The notes under the pieces: model-generated
Databases searched by the model: none
Told to the model about the DNA's origin: nothing
What the model saw: the letters and a program-made list of their open reading frames with translations, nothing else
Program-made: the position numbers and the translations under genes
Shown here: piece after piece, positions 41,786 to 50,648 of the stretch
Numbering within the stretch: position 1 is the first letter of the stretch
Layout of the letters: every line of letters begins with the position of its first letter
Assembly (NCBI RefSeq): GCF_003050925.1
Contig: NZ_QAOV01000010.1
Span: 182,218 to 246,217 of the forward strand
Source: Pseudomonas sp. GV085
GTDB taxonomy: Bacteria; Pseudomonadota; Gammaproteobacteria; Pseudomonadales; Pseudomonadaceae
Direction: 5' to 3'
DNA: 64,000 bases

Positions 41786-42184
41786 TCACACCAGAGGGGA
41801 CGCGCGGGGGTTGAGACTCGGCCATTGCTGGCGCGGTGACGGGCTGTCGAGCGAGGTGGCGGGCAGGCTTCGGTTGGACTCGAAGCGGGCGAAGTACAGC
41901 TGCGGTGAATGCCCCGGCAACGCCACCAATGGCGCAGAACCGGAGCAGCACCAACAATGCTGCATGTTGGAATGATCGTCGTTTTTCGGGGTTTTCTGTT
42001 CAAGGTCCCCGATGGAAATCGCCACCATCCTGGTGCCGCTGGAGCTGCAGAAACTGCCCCACAACAACTGTTCGGCAGGTGAGTTAGCCGTTTGTGCCAT
42101 CGCTCCGGACATCGGCATGGCGAGCATGTTGAACAGCACTGCGAAGCAGGCTATCCAGGCAATTGCGAGCCGTTGTCGGGACAT
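41786..42184 (-). CDS. DUF2946 protein, second copy
   Basis: Started at MSRQRLAIAWIACFAVLF it has 132 residues, with a signal-like N terminus (cleavage near AMAQ) and a short DUF2946 core with HCWCCSGS. This variant lacks the Met-rich run of its neighbour. Sequence upstream in frame crosses the promoter and is not coding. It is the first gene of the copper operon, with a palindrome 25 bases upstream. Confidence 0.82.
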   Translation of the reverse strand: MSRQRLAIAWIACFAVLFNMLAMPMSGAMAQTANSPAEQLLWGSFCSSSGTRMVAISIGDLEQKTPKNDDHSNMQHCWCCSGSAPLVALPGHSPQLYFARFESNRSLPATSLDSPSPRQQWPSLNPRASPLV

Positions 42185-42208
42185 GGGACAAAATCCGTTT
42201 GGGTGGGC

Positions 42209-42236
42209 GATCAGGCGCGGGCTATTTAGCCTGATC
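42209..42236. promoter_or_regulatory. Operator-like palindrome GATCAGGC-N12-GCCTGATC
   Basis: Perfect 8-base arms enclose a second palindrome GGCTA-TT-TAGCC (42219-42230), just upstream of the copper operon. It could be the site of a copper or zinc regulator. It does not match the Fur or Zur consensus I know. Confidence 0.5.
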
Positions 42237-42284
42237 AGGGCCGATAAGTAAAAAGGCGGCATGCGGTCTGGTGTCGCAGCGTAA

Positions 42285-42575
42285 TCAGACAGCGATGGCA
42301 TGCAAGCGCAGACCCAAGGCTTTCATAACTTTCATGATAGTCGCGAATTCCGGATTGCCACTACTGCTCAGCGCTTTGTAAAGACTCTCGCGTCCCAGAC
42401 CGGCATCACGGGCGATTTGTGTCATGCCCTTTGCTCGGGCGATATCGTTGAGCGCTGCACGTATCAGCACGCCGTCTCCGGCATCTTCTTCAAAGCAGGC
42501 ATCCAGATAAGCCGCCATTTCCTCCGGAGTTTTGAGAAACTCGACGGCATCAAAACGGGTAAATTGTTCGGCCAT
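42285..42575 (-). CDS. Addiction-module antidote (HigA-like), type II
   Basis: The 96-residue antitoxin has a Xre-like helix-turn-helix (ALNDIARAKGMTQIARDAGLGRESLYKALS, about residues 41-70), of the 'putative addiction module antidote' family. It begins 3 bases after the toxin gene, in the inverse order (toxin first) usual for HigBA-like pairs. It should bind the toxin and repress the shared promoter. Confidence 0.9.
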   Translation of the reverse strand: MAEQFTRFDAVEFLKTPEEMAAYLDACFEEDAGDGVLIRAALNDIARAKGMTQIARDAGLGRESLYKALSSSGNPEFATIMKVMKALGLRLHAIAV

Positions 42576-42578
42576 GAT

Positions 42579-42881
42579 TTACTCCTCATTACCGATATTG
42601 TGTGCCATTTGAATAGCACGTTTGATATCTCGTTTTTGAGTCGACTTGTCACCCCCGATCAACAGCAAGTAAATCACCTCATCTCTGCGAGTGAAGTACA
42701 TCCTGTAGCCTGGGCCGTACTGAACGCGCATCTCATAAACCGCAGCACCTACAGATTCACAATCACCAAAATTTCCATACTCGGCTGCCCGGAGTCTGGC
42801 GATTATTCGAGCTTTGCCGATGGTGTCCCTCAGCGAGTTGAGCCAGTCAGCAAATACTTGGGATCGCTCAAATTCGATCAT
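42579..42881 (-). CDS. RelE/ParE-superfamily toxin (HigB-like addiction killer)
   Basis: The 100-residue protein belongs to the phage-derived Gp49/HigB-like 'addiction module killer' group. Seen motifs are FADWLNSLRDTIGKARIIARLRAAE, VYEMRVQYGPGYRMYFTRRD, and LLLIGGDKSTQKRDIKRA. It probably cleaves mRNA on the ribosome or acts on the replisome; which cannot be told. It is placed between the copper and cobalamin loci. Regulation by the antidote is assumed. Confidence 0.9.
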   Translation of the reverse strand: MIEFERSQVFADWLNSLRDTIGKARIIARLRAAEYGNFGDCESVGAAVYEMRVQYGPGYRMYFTRRDEVIYLLLIGGDKSTQKRDIKRAIQMAHNIGNEE

Positions 42882-43083
42882 GTTGAATCGTATTCCTTGG
42901 GATACAGGGTGGCAAGCGGCACTTTCTTTTGGGCGAGACCATTCATCCCTGTGGATGTTGGGTGCGCTTGATTGGTTCAGGGGGGAGGCGAACTATAGGA
43001 TTGAGGCCGTAGAGTCGATAGCCAGCTTCGTCTGAGAATGCTGCCAGCGGAATCGCAAGGTTTAGCAGGTCTTAGGAATAGTC

Positions 43084-43800
43084 CTACACTGGTAGGGCAC
43101 CCAGCATATCTGCCACTGAGCCAAACTCCCGTTCCACACTTGGCAATTCGGGGCGCTTCAAGACAATCACCGGCACACCACGCTCACGCGCCACTTCCAG
43201 CTTCGGCTCGGTCGCCGTGCTGCCGCTGTTCTTGCTGATCAGCACGTCGATGTTTCGCCGCTCGAACAACTCACGTTCATCGTCGATCAGGAAGGGCCCA
43301 CGTGCGCCGATCACTTCACAGCGCTCGTTGCCCGGATACACATCCAGTGCGCGCAGGGTCCAGAATTGCTCCGCCGGAATTTCATCCAGGTGCTGCAGGG
43401 GCTCGCGACCGAGGGTGAACAGCGGTCGACGGAAGGGTTTCAGGGCTTCGATCAATTCGGCCCAATCGCTGACTTCCCGCCAGTCATCCCCCGCCTGGGC
43501 CTGCCAGGCCTGTCGCCGTAGCGCCCAGCAGGGAATGCCGCTCAAGCGCGCGGCGGTCGCGGCGTTCTGGCTGATTTGGGCGGCGTAGGGGTGAGTGGCA
43601 TCGAGCAGCAGATCGATGCCTTCGTCGCCAATGAATTGCGCCAGGCCCTCGGCACCGCCGTAGCCGCCGACGCGAACCTGGCATTGCAGGTCCGTCGGCA
43701 CCCGACCGACACCAGCCAGGCTATAGATGTGCTGCGGTCCCAGCGTGCGGGCAATGGCCATGGCTTCGGTCACGCCGCCTAGCAGGAGAATGCGCTTCAT
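43084..43800 (-). CDS. cobK: Precorrin-6A reductase CobK
   Basis: The 238-residue NADPH-dependent enzyme reduces the corrin ring of precorrin-6A (cobalt-precorrin-6A in the anaerobic pathway) in cobalamin synthesis. Marks are MKRILLLGGVTEAMAIARTL, DATHPYAAQISQNA and LISKNSGSTATEPKLEVARERGVPVIV. It overlaps the cbiD stop by four bases and is the last gene of the cobL-cbiD-cobK operon. Confidence 0.95.
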   Translation of the reverse strand: MKRILLLGGVTEAMAIARTLGPQHIYSLAGVGRVPTDLQCQVRVGGYGGAEGLAQFIGDEGIDLLLDATHPYAAQISQNAATAARLSGIPCWALRRQAWQAQAGDDWREVSDWAELIEALKPFRRPLFTLGREPLQHLDEIPAEQFWTLRALDVYPGNERCEVIGARGPFLIDDERELFERRNIDVLISKNSGSTATEPKLEVARERGVPVIVLKRPELPSVEREFGSVADMLGALPV

Positions 43801-44894
43801 TGAAAGGCTCCCGCATGACCAACGATCCCGCCCTGGCGATCGATGGCAAAGACCTCCACTTGAACCTGCGCCGGCACCACGCTGCGGGCAAAGTCCAGGG
43901 CATGCTGACAGACTGCATCACCCAGGGCGACCCCGGCTGCAGCGGCCATGGCCAATGCCTGCTGGCTGGTGTTGGCCTCGCGGATGCTCTGCTGCAACGC
44001 CACATCGGCGCCGACCTGTGCCGCCCATAGCGCCAGTTGCGGCAGGTCGATGCTCGAATGGCGACTGTGCAAATCCATGTGCCCGGCCGCCAGTTTGCTG
44101 ATCTTGCCGAAACCACCGCACAGGCTGAGTTTTTCCACCGGTACTTTACGCAGGTGCTTGAGCACGGCGCCAACGAAGTCGCCCATTTCGATCAGGGCGA
44201 TTTCCGGCAGGTTGTAGACCCGGCGCATGGTGTCTTCGCTGGCGTTGCCGGTGCAGGCGGCGATGTGCAGGTAACCGTTGGTTTTCGCCACGTCGATGCC
44301 CTGGTGGATCGAGGCGATGTAGGCCGCACAGGAAAACGGCCGGACGATGCCGCTGGTTCCGAGTATCGACAAGCCGCCAAGAATGCCCAGGCGCGGGTTC
44401 ATGGTTTTCAATGCCAGCGCCTCGCCGTTCTCGACATTGACCGTGACCTCGAAGCCGCCGCTGTAGCCGAGTTCATCGGCCAGTCGGGCCAGGTGTTCGC
44501 TGATCATTTTGCGCGGCACCGGGTTGATCGCCGGTTCGCCGACACCCAGCACCAGCCCGGGCCGGGTCACTGTGCCGACGCCGCGGCCGGCCTTGAAGCG
44601 AGTCCCGGGTTCGCTACTCAGACGCACCTGGGAGTAGAGCAGGGCACCGTGGGTCACGTCCGGATCGTCACCGGCGTCTTTGAGGGTTCCGGCTTCGGCG
44701 CCGTCCTCGGTGAGGCGGCAGAACTCCAGGCGCATCTGCACCTGCTTGCCCTTGGGCAACACGATTTCCACTGCATCGGCCGATGTGCCATCCAGCAGCA
44801 GACGCGCGGCGGCGAGGCTGGTGGCCGTGGCGCAACTGCCGGTGGTCAGGCCGCTGCGCAGTGGTGCGGGTTGTTCGGCGGTTTCGTCACGCAT
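43797..44894 (-). CDS. cbiD: Cobalt-precorrin-5B (C1)-methyltransferase CbiD
   Basis: The 365-residue protein matches CbiD: LRSGLTTGSCATATSLAAARLL at the N terminus, GVGTVTRPGLVLGVGEPAINPVPRKMI, and CGGFGKISKLAAGHMDLHS. CbiD is the C1 methylase of the early-cobalt pathway, yet it occurs beside the oxygen-dependent genes cobG and cobK in Pseudomonas, where it replaces CobF. It overlaps cobL by eight bases and cobK by four. Confidence 0.95.
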   Translation of the reverse strand: MRDETAEQPAPLRSGLTTGSCATATSLAAARLLLDGTSADAVEIVLPKGKQVQMRLEFCRLTEDGAEAGTLKDAGDDPDVTHGALLYSQVRLSSEPGTRFKAGRGVGTVTRPGLVLGVGEPAINPVPRKMISEHLARLADELGYSGGFEVTVNVENGEALALKTMNPRLGILGGLSILGTSGIVRPFSCAAYIASIHQGIDVAKTNGYLHIAACTGNASEDTMRRVYNLPEIALIEMGDFVGAVLKHLRKVPVEKLSLCGGFGKISKLAAGHMDLHSRHSSIDLPQLALWAAQVGADVALQQSIREANTSQQALAMAAAAGVALGDAVCQHALDFARSVVPAQVQVEVFAIDRQGGIVGHAGAFQ

Positions 44895-46098
44895 CGAAGG
44901 GTTTCGTCACATCCAGCAAGGTAATCGGCAAGGCCTGGCGCCAGGTGTCAAAGTCGCCCAGCGGTTGTGCCTGGGCGATATGAATGCGCGTCAACTCCCC
45001 GCCGTGTTGCTCGCGCCAGGCCATCAGGGTCATTTCACTTTGCAGGGTGACTGCGTTGGCAATCAGCCGGCCCCCGGGTTTGAGTTCGGCCCAACATGTA
45101 TCGAGCACGCCTTCGCGGGTGACACCGCCGCCGATGAAAATCGCCTCCGGTCGCTCCAGCCCGGCCAGGGCCAGCGGCGCACTGCCGCGAACCAGTTGCA
45201 GGCCGGGAACCCCGAGCGCATCGCGGTTGTGTTCGATCAACGTTTGTCGGCCCGCATCCGCCTCGATGGCCAGTGCGCGGCAACTGGGGTGTGCGCGCAT
45301 CCATTCGATGCCGATCGAGCCGCTGCCGGCGCCGACGTCCCACAACAGTTCGCCAGGGACCGGGGCCAGGCGCGCGAGGGTGATGGCGCGCACATCGCGT
45401 TTGGTCAGTTGGCCGTCGTGCTGGAAGGCCGAGTCCGGCAGGCCGGCCAGTCGCGACAGCCGCAGCGTGTTCGGCTCGGCGACGCACTCGATGGCGATCA
45501 GGTTCAGGTCGGCGATCAGCGGATCGTTCCAGTCGCTGGCGATACCGTCGATACGCCGCTCGGCTTCACCGCCCAGGTGTTCCAGCACGGTGAGACGGCT
45601 AGGGCCGAAGCCATGTTCGCGCAACAGGGCCGCGATGGCGGCGGGGCTGCGGCCGTCGTTGCTCAACACCAGCAAACGCACGCCACTGGACAAGTGGGCG
45701 TTGAGTGCGGCGCAAGGCCGGGCCACCACGGACAGTGTGACCACCTCCTGCAAGGGCCAACCCATTCGTGCAGCGGCCAGCGAGCAGGAGGACGGTGCGG
45801 GAAGCGTCAGCATCTCGACTGCGGGGAGTTGCCGGGCGAGGCTGGCGCCGACGCCGAAGAACATCGGGTCGCCACTGGCCAGGACGCAGACGGGTTCGCC
45901 ACGCTGCGACAGCAGCGACTCCAGGCAGAAGGGACTTGGCCACGGCTGGCGCTCGCCGCGTATGCACGGCGGGAGCAAATCCAGATGCCGCTGGCCGCCG
46001 AAGATTTTCGAGGCGCGCAACAGTGCATGCCGGGCGTTCTTGCCCAGGCCCTTGAAACCGTCTTCGCCGATGCCTACTACCGTCAGCCAGGGTGTCAT
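44887..46098 (-). CDS. cobL: Bifunctional precorrin-6Y C5,15-methyltransferase CobL (CbiE-CbiT fusion)
   Basis: The 403-residue fusion starts at MTPWLTVVGIGEDG, with GAGG seven bases before. The N-terminal CbiE methylase is about residues 1-205 (VLASGDPMFFGVGASL). The C-terminal CbiT decarboxylase/C15 methylase carries the SAM motif LLWDVGAGSGSIGIEW and IFIGGGVTREG. It acts on precorrin-6Y to make precorrin-8x. It heads the minus-strand operon and is divergent from cobG, with a promoter region of 168 bases between; no B12 riboswitch was seen there. Confidence 0.95.
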   Translation of the reverse strand: MTPWLTVVGIGEDGFKGLGKNARHALLRASKIFGGQRHLDLLPPCIRGERQPWPSPFCLESLLSQRGEPVCVLASGDPMFFGVGASLARQLPAVEMLTLPAPSSCSLAAARMGWPLQEVVTLSVVARPCAALNAHLSSGVRLLVLSNDGRSPAAIAALLREHGFGPSRLTVLEHLGGEAERRIDGIASDWNDPLIADLNLIAIECVAEPNTLRLSRLAGLPDSAFQHDGQLTKRDVRAITLARLAPVPGELLWDVGAGSGSIGIEWMRAHPSCRALAIEADAGRQTLIEHNRDALGVPGLQLVRGSAPLALAGLERPEAIFIGGGVTREGVLDTCWAELKPGGRLIANAVTLQSEMTLMAWREQHGGELTRIHIAQAQPLGDFDTWRQALPITLLDVTKPFDA

Positions 46099-46266
46099 GC
46101 CGTTCCTCAATCACGCGTTCAACGTTGTTGGGCGGCATGATAGCGCGGGTTCCTTGAGCTGACTGCCTTCTCTTCCCGACCGGAGTCTTTTCATGCAGCG
46201 AAGCAAAGCAGGCATAATACCGCGCACTTTCGCCGTGAATCGCCTCGCCACCTGAACGGGTCCGCC

Positions 46267-47589
46267 TTGAACGAACGTCCGCTGTCCTCTGCCTTACGCC
46301 CCTCGGCCTGCCCGGGGTTGCTGCGTATTGTGCCGGCACTGGACGGCGGCATCTGCCGGATCAAGTTGAGCGGTGGTTCGATCAGCAGCGACCAGGCAGA
46401 GGTCGTAGCGTCTGCGGCCGAGCGTTACGCCAGCGGAGCGATCGAGGCGACCAACCGGGCCAACCTGCAGATCCGCGGCATTGGCAGCGAACAAGCGGCG
46501 TTGATCGACAGCCTGCTGGCCGCCGATCTGGGGCCGCAGAACGCGGCCGGCGACGATGTGCGTAACCTGATGCTCAGCCCCGGCGCCGGGATCGACCTGC
46601 GCATGCTGTTCGACACTCGCCCGCTGGCAGGGCAGATCCTCGCCACACTGCAAGGCCACGAAGCGTTCCACGACCTCAGTGCCAAGTTCGCCGTGCAGCT
46701 CGATGGCGGTGAAGACCTGGCGATGCTCGAACATCCCCATGACCTGTGGCTCTCGGCGTTTGAGCAAGATGGCGAGCGACGGCTGGCGTTCGGTCTGACG
46801 GGATGCCCGACGGACAGCCCCGCCGGTTCGGTTGCGCTGGCTGACGGGTACGCTCTGGTGGTCGCGGTCCTTGAATTGTTCCTTGAACTGGCGCGCCCCG
46901 AGCAGACGCGGATGCGCCATCTACTGACCGGGTATTCGGTCGAGGACGTTCTGCTTCGGTTGGCTGAGCGAGTGTCGATGCAAGCGGTTGTCGGCTGGCA
47001 GCGGGTTTCGGGCTCCAGTGATGTGCACATCGGCGCACATCCCCAGGCCGAGCCGGGTGTTGTCTATGTGGGGGCTGTCCCGCCGCTGGGTCGGCTCGAT
47101 CCGACGATGCTGCGGGGTGTGGCGCAGCTGGCACGCGAGTTCGGTGATTCCAGCCTGCGCTTCACACCCTGGCAAAGCCTGCTGCTGCCCAATGTCCACG
47201 CGAAAAACGCCGCCGAGGTCATTCGACAATTGCATTGCCTGGGCTTGCAGTGCGAAGCCGATCAGCCATTGTCCCGGTTGATCGCCTGCACCGGTTCCAA
47301 CGGTTGCGCCAAGGGGTTGGCCGAGACCAAGGGTGATGCCCTGAAATTGGCCGAATTGCTGCAGAGTCTTGGACAAGCGCCGAACGTACATTTGAGCGGT
47401 TGCCCGCGTTCTTGCGCCGCCGCGCATACGGCGCCCGTCACCTTGCTGGCCGTCGCCCCCGGTCACTACGATCTCTATTTACGCGATGCAGCGCAGCCGG
47501 GTTTCGGCGCGCTACACGCACGCAACCTTACTATTGAAGCGGTCGCGGCCTTGCTCGACGCCCGCTCACGGAGCCCCATTGATGCTTGA
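46267..47589 (+). CDS. cobG: Precorrin-3B synthase CobG
   Basis: The 440-residue sulfite-reductase-like monooxygenase makes precorrin-3B in the aerobic B12 pathway. The iron-sulfur/siroheme-type cysteines are seen in CTGSNGCAKGLAETKGDA (C-x5-C) and LSGCPRSCAAAHTAPVTLL (C-x3-C). The start is TTG at 46267 (MNERPLSSALRP), preceded by a weak ribosome site, so the start is not certain. CATAAT at 46213 may be a -10 element. It overlaps cobH by eight bases. Confidence 0.93.
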   Translation: MNERPLSSALRPSACPGLLRIVPALDGGICRIKLSGGSISSDQAEVVASAAERYASGAIEATNRANLQIRGIGSEQAALIDSLLAADLGPQNAAGDDVRNLMLSPGAGIDLRMLFDTRPLAGQILATLQGHEAFHDLSAKFAVQLDGGEDLAMLEHPHDLWLSAFEQDGERRLAFGLTGCPTDSPAGSVALADGYALVVAVLELFLELARPEQTRMRHLLTGYSVEDVLLRLAERVSMQAVVGWQRVSGSSDVHIGAHPQAEPGVVYVGAVPPLGRLDPTMLRGVAQLAREFGDSSLRFTPWQSLLLPNVHAKNAAEVIRQLHCLGLQCEADQPLSRLIACTGSNGCAKGLAETKGDALKLAELLQSLGQAPNVHLSGCPRSCAAAHTAPVTLLAVAPGHYDLYLRDAAQPGFGALHARNLTIEAVAALLDARSRSPIDA

Positions 47590-48208
47590 TTACATCCGCG
47601 ACGGTCAGGAGATCTATCGCAACTCCTTCGCGATCATTCGCGCCGAGGCCAACCTCGACCGCATCCCGGCCGATCTGGAGAAACTCGCGGTGCGTGTGAT
47701 CCACGCCTGCGGCATGGTCGAGGCCATCGACGGTTTGCAGTTTTCCGAAGGCGCGGGCAAGGCGGGGCGCGATGCGCTGGCAGCCGGTGCGCCGATCCTG
47801 TGCGATGCGCGGATGGTCTCCGAAGGCGTGACCCGCGCACGCTTGCCGGCGAACAACCAGGTGATTTGCACCCTGCGCGATGACAGTGTTCCAGCACTGG
47901 CTCGCGAGCTGGGCAACACCCGCTCCGCCGCCGCGCTGGAACTGTGGCGCCCGCACCTGGAAGGCAGCGTGGTGGTCATCGGCAACGCCCCGACGGCGCT
48001 GTTTTATTTGCTGGAGATGCTCGACGCCGGTGCGCCGAAACCGGCGCTGATCCTCGGTTTTCCAGTGGGCTTCGTCGGCGCAGCCGAATCCAAGGCAGCG
48101 CTGGCGGCTGACAGCCGTGGCGTGCCTTTTGTCATCATGCAGGGTCGCCTGGGCGGTAGCGCCATGGCCGCCGCCGCCGTCAATGCCCTCGCCACGGAGA
48201 TCGAATGA
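47582..48208 (+). CDS. cobH: Precorrin-8X methylmutase CobH
   Basis: The 208-residue enzyme moves a methyl group from C11 to C12, giving hydrogenobyrinate. Family marks are LDYIRDGQEIYRNSFAIIRAEA, the catalytic-His segment VRVIHACGMVE, and GNAPTALFYLLEML. The frame extends upstream into cobG, but the ATG at 47582 gives the standard start. It is coupled to cobG (8-base overlap) and cobI (4-base overlap). Confidence 0.96.
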   Translation: MLDYIRDGQEIYRNSFAIIRAEANLDRIPADLEKLAVRVIHACGMVEAIDGLQFSEGAGKAGRDALAAGAPILCDARMVSEGVTRARLPANNQVICTLRDDSVPALARELGNTRSAAALELWRPHLEGSVVVIGNAPTALFYLLEMLDAGAPKPALILGFPVGFVGAAESKAALAADSRGVPFVIMQGRLGGSAMAAAAVNALATEIE

Positions 48209-48939
48209 TGCAGCAACCTGGACGTTTGATCGGCCTTGGCGTCGGCCCCGGTGATCCGGAACTGATTACCGTCAAGGCCCTGCGGTTGCTGCGCGAGTCG
48301 CCGGTGGTGGCGTACTTCGTCGCCAAGGGCAAGAAGGGCAACGCCTTCGGCATCATCGAAACGCATCTGCAAGAAGCGCAGAATCTGTTGCCGCTGGTGT
48401 ACCCGGTGACCACCGAAGCCTTGCCGGCACCGTTGTCCTATGAGCAAGTGATCAGCGACTTCTACGATGACGCTGCGCAAGAGCTGGCCACGCATCTCGA
48501 CGCGGGCCGTGATGTGGCGGTGATCTGCGAGGGTGATCCGTTCTTCTACGGCTCCTACATGTACCTGCACGACCGGCTCGCCGAGCGCTATCAGGCTGAA
48601 GTCGTGCCCGGTGTGTGTTCGATGCTGGGTGGCGCCTCGGTGCTCGGTGCACCGCTGGTGTATCGCAATCAGAGTCTGTCGGTGCTGTCCGGCGTACTGC
48701 CGCACGACGAACTCAAGCGTCGCCTGGCCGATGCCGATGCGGCGGTGATCATGAAACTGGGGCGCAACTTTCCCAAGGTCCGCCAGGTGCTGGAAGAACT
48801 CGGCCTGGCCGAGCGTGCGCTGTACGTCGAACGCGCGACCATGGCCAATCAGAAAATTGTGCCGCTGGATCAGGTTGAGCCGATGTCCTCGCCGTATTTC
48901 TCGTTGATCATCGTTCCCGGCGAAAGGTGGCAAGGCTGA
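48205..48939 (+). CDS. cobI: Precorrin-2 C20-methyltransferase CobI
   Basis: The 244-residue SAM-dependent methyltransferase of the CobI/CbiL group has GRLIGLGVGPGDPELITVKA at the start, VAVICEGDPFFYGSYMYLHDRL near residue 105, and GVCSMLGGASVLGAPL. Two adjacent ATG codons are possible starts; the first overlaps the cobH stop. The cobJ ATG overlaps its stop. Confidence 0.96.
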   Translation: MMQQPGRLIGLGVGPGDPELITVKALRLLRESPVVAYFVAKGKKGNAFGIIETHLQEAQNLLPLVYPVTTEALPAPLSYEQVISDFYDDAAQELATHLDAGRDVAVICEGDPFFYGSYMYLHDRLAERYQAEVVPGVCSMLGGASVLGAPLVYRNQSLSVLSGVLPHDELKRRLADADAAVIMKLGRNFPKVRQVLEELGLAERALYVERATMANQKIVPLDQVEPMSSPYFSLIIVPGERWQG

Positions 48940-50642
48940 TGACCCGTCCAGTTCCGGCGATTGTCATTCTCGGCAATGGCAGCCTCGCTACCGCACGCAG
49001 CATTCAGCAGGTGTACCCCGAAGCCCTGATCCATGGCCTGGCCGAACGGGTCGAAGGCGCGGATCGGGTCTATCACGAATTCGGTGCAACCCTGCGCGAA
49101 CTCTATCAACAGGGCACGCCGATCATTGCCCTGTGCGCGGCCGGGATCGTGATCCGCACGCTGGCGCCCTTGTTGCTGGAAAAGGGCGCCGAGCCACCGG
49201 TATTGGCGGTGGCTGAAGACGGTAGCGCCGTGGTTCCACTGCTGGGTGGTCTCGGTGGGGTGAATGTGATGGCGCGGGAGATTGCCGCGGCACTGGAAGT
49301 TTCTGCGGCGATCACCACCAGCGGCGAGTTGCGTTTCGGCACGTGCCTGCTCAATCCGCCCAGCGGCTATGCCCTGGGCGATCTGGAACTGGGCAAGCGT
49401 TTCGTTTCCGATTTGCTGGCCGGTGAAACGGTGCGCATCGAAGGTGCGGCTCCGTGGCTGGCGCAGGCGCAATTGCCCGAAGACGCACAGGCCCGATTGG
49501 CGGTGCATGTCAGTCATGCCGAGCGGACTCCTGCAGCCAATGAATTGTTGATCTACCCACGCAATGTGGTGGTCGCTGTGGATGCTGGCCTGGTGAACGT
49601 CGCGGCGGCGGTGCGCGAGGCGTTGCATCAGGCAACAATCGCCGTGCAGTCGCTGGCTTGCCTGCTGGCCGCCGACACCGAAATGGCCAGTTCGGGGTTG
49701 CGCGAGGCGGCGCTTGAATTGGGCGTGGCGTTGCGTTTTGCCGGCGCTGAGAAGGCGCTTGGCGAACGTCTGCGTACTGCCATAGGCCAGCCCGTTTCCC
49801 TGCTGGGTAGCGACACCGTTGCCATTGCGGTGGCAGAGCAGCCGCTGGACCCATTGCAGATCGGCCGCCCGCGTGGACGGCTGGCGGTGATCGGCCTCGG
49901 GCCGGGCGCTGCTGAACTGATGGTGCCGGCAGTAAAGGCTGAACTGGCTCGCGCAACCGACGTGCTGGGCTACGAAACCTATGTGCGCATGGCCGGGCCG
50001 TTTCGCGCCGATCAAGTACTGCATTGCACCGACAACCGCGAAGAGATGCAACGCGCCCGCCACGCCTTCGAACTGGCGGCTCAGGGGCGCTCGGTGGTGG
50101 TGGTTTCCTCGGGGGATCCGGGGGTTTTCGCCATGGCCGCGGCGGTGCTGGAGGCGCTGCACGAGTCCACCGACGTCCATTGGCACAACGTTGATCTCGA
50201 GATCCTGCCGGGCGTCTCTGCTTCGCTGGCGACTGCCGCCCAGGCCGGCGCGCCGCTGGGACATGACTTCTGTGTGCTGTCGCTGTCGGATAACCTCAAG
50301 CCCTGGGCAATCATCGAGAAACGCCTGGACCTGGCCGCTCAAGCCGATCTGGCGCTGGCCTTCTACAACCCGATCTCGCGTTCTCGTCCGTGGCAATTGG
50401 GCCAGGCACTGGACATTGTCGCCCGACACCGCGTACCCGAGACGCCTGTGGTGTTAGGCCGGGACATCGGGCGTCCGGGGCAGACGCTGCGGGTTACCAC
50501 CCTTGGCCAGTTGACCCCGGATCAGGTCGACATGCGCACCATGGTATTGATCGGCTCATCCACCACCTGCTCTTTCCCTCGTCCTGAGGGGGGCGAATGG
50601 GTCTACACGCCGCGTTGGTATGGCGAAAAACCCGCTTCCTGA
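48939..50642 (+). CDS. cobJ: CbiG-CobJ fusion: precorrin-3B C17-methyltransferase
   Basis: The 567-residue protein is a fusion. Residues about 1-310 are CbiG/CobE-like (GIVIRTLAPLLLEKGAEPPVLAVAEDG; GLGGVNVMAREIA). Residues 312-567 are the CobJ/CbiH methyltransferase (LAVIGLGPGAAELMVPA; VVVSSGDPGVFAMAAAVLE; GHDFCVLSLSDNLKPW). CobJ ring-contracts precorrin-3B to precorrin-4. The ATG at 48939 overlaps the cobI stop; a GTG 12 bases earlier is less likely. It is the last gene of the cobGHIJ run and is followed by a strong terminator. Confidence 0.95.
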   Translation: MTRPVPAIVILGNGSLATARSIQQVYPEALIHGLAERVEGADRVYHEFGATLRELYQQGTPIIALCAAGIVIRTLAPLLLEKGAEPPVLAVAEDGSAVVPLLGGLGGVNVMAREIAAALEVSAAITTSGELRFGTCLLNPPSGYALGDLELGKRFVSDLLAGETVRIEGAAPWLAQAQLPEDAQARLAVHVSHAERTPAANELLIYPRNVVVAVDAGLVNVAAAVREALHQATIAVQSLACLLAADTEMASSGLREAALELGVALRFAGAEKALGERLRTAIGQPVSLLGSDTVAIAVAEQPLDPLQIGRPRGRLAVIGLGPGAAELMVPAVKAELARATDVLGYETYVRMAGPFRADQVLHCTDNREEMQRARHAFELAAQGRSVVVVSSGDPGVFAMAAAVLEALHESTDVHWHNVDLEILPGVSASLATAAQAGAPLGHDFCVLSLSDNLKPWAIIEKRLDLAAQADLALAFYNPISRSRPWQLGQALDIVARHRVPETPVVLGRDIGRPGQTLRVTTLGQLTPDQVDMRTMVLIGSSTTCSFPRPEGGEWVYTPRWYGEKPAS

Positions 50643-50648
50643 ATCAAG

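Noticed and set aside
46099..46266. Cobalamin riboswitch between cobL and cobG
   Set aside because: No B12-box sequence or riboswitch-like core was found in the 168-base spacer.
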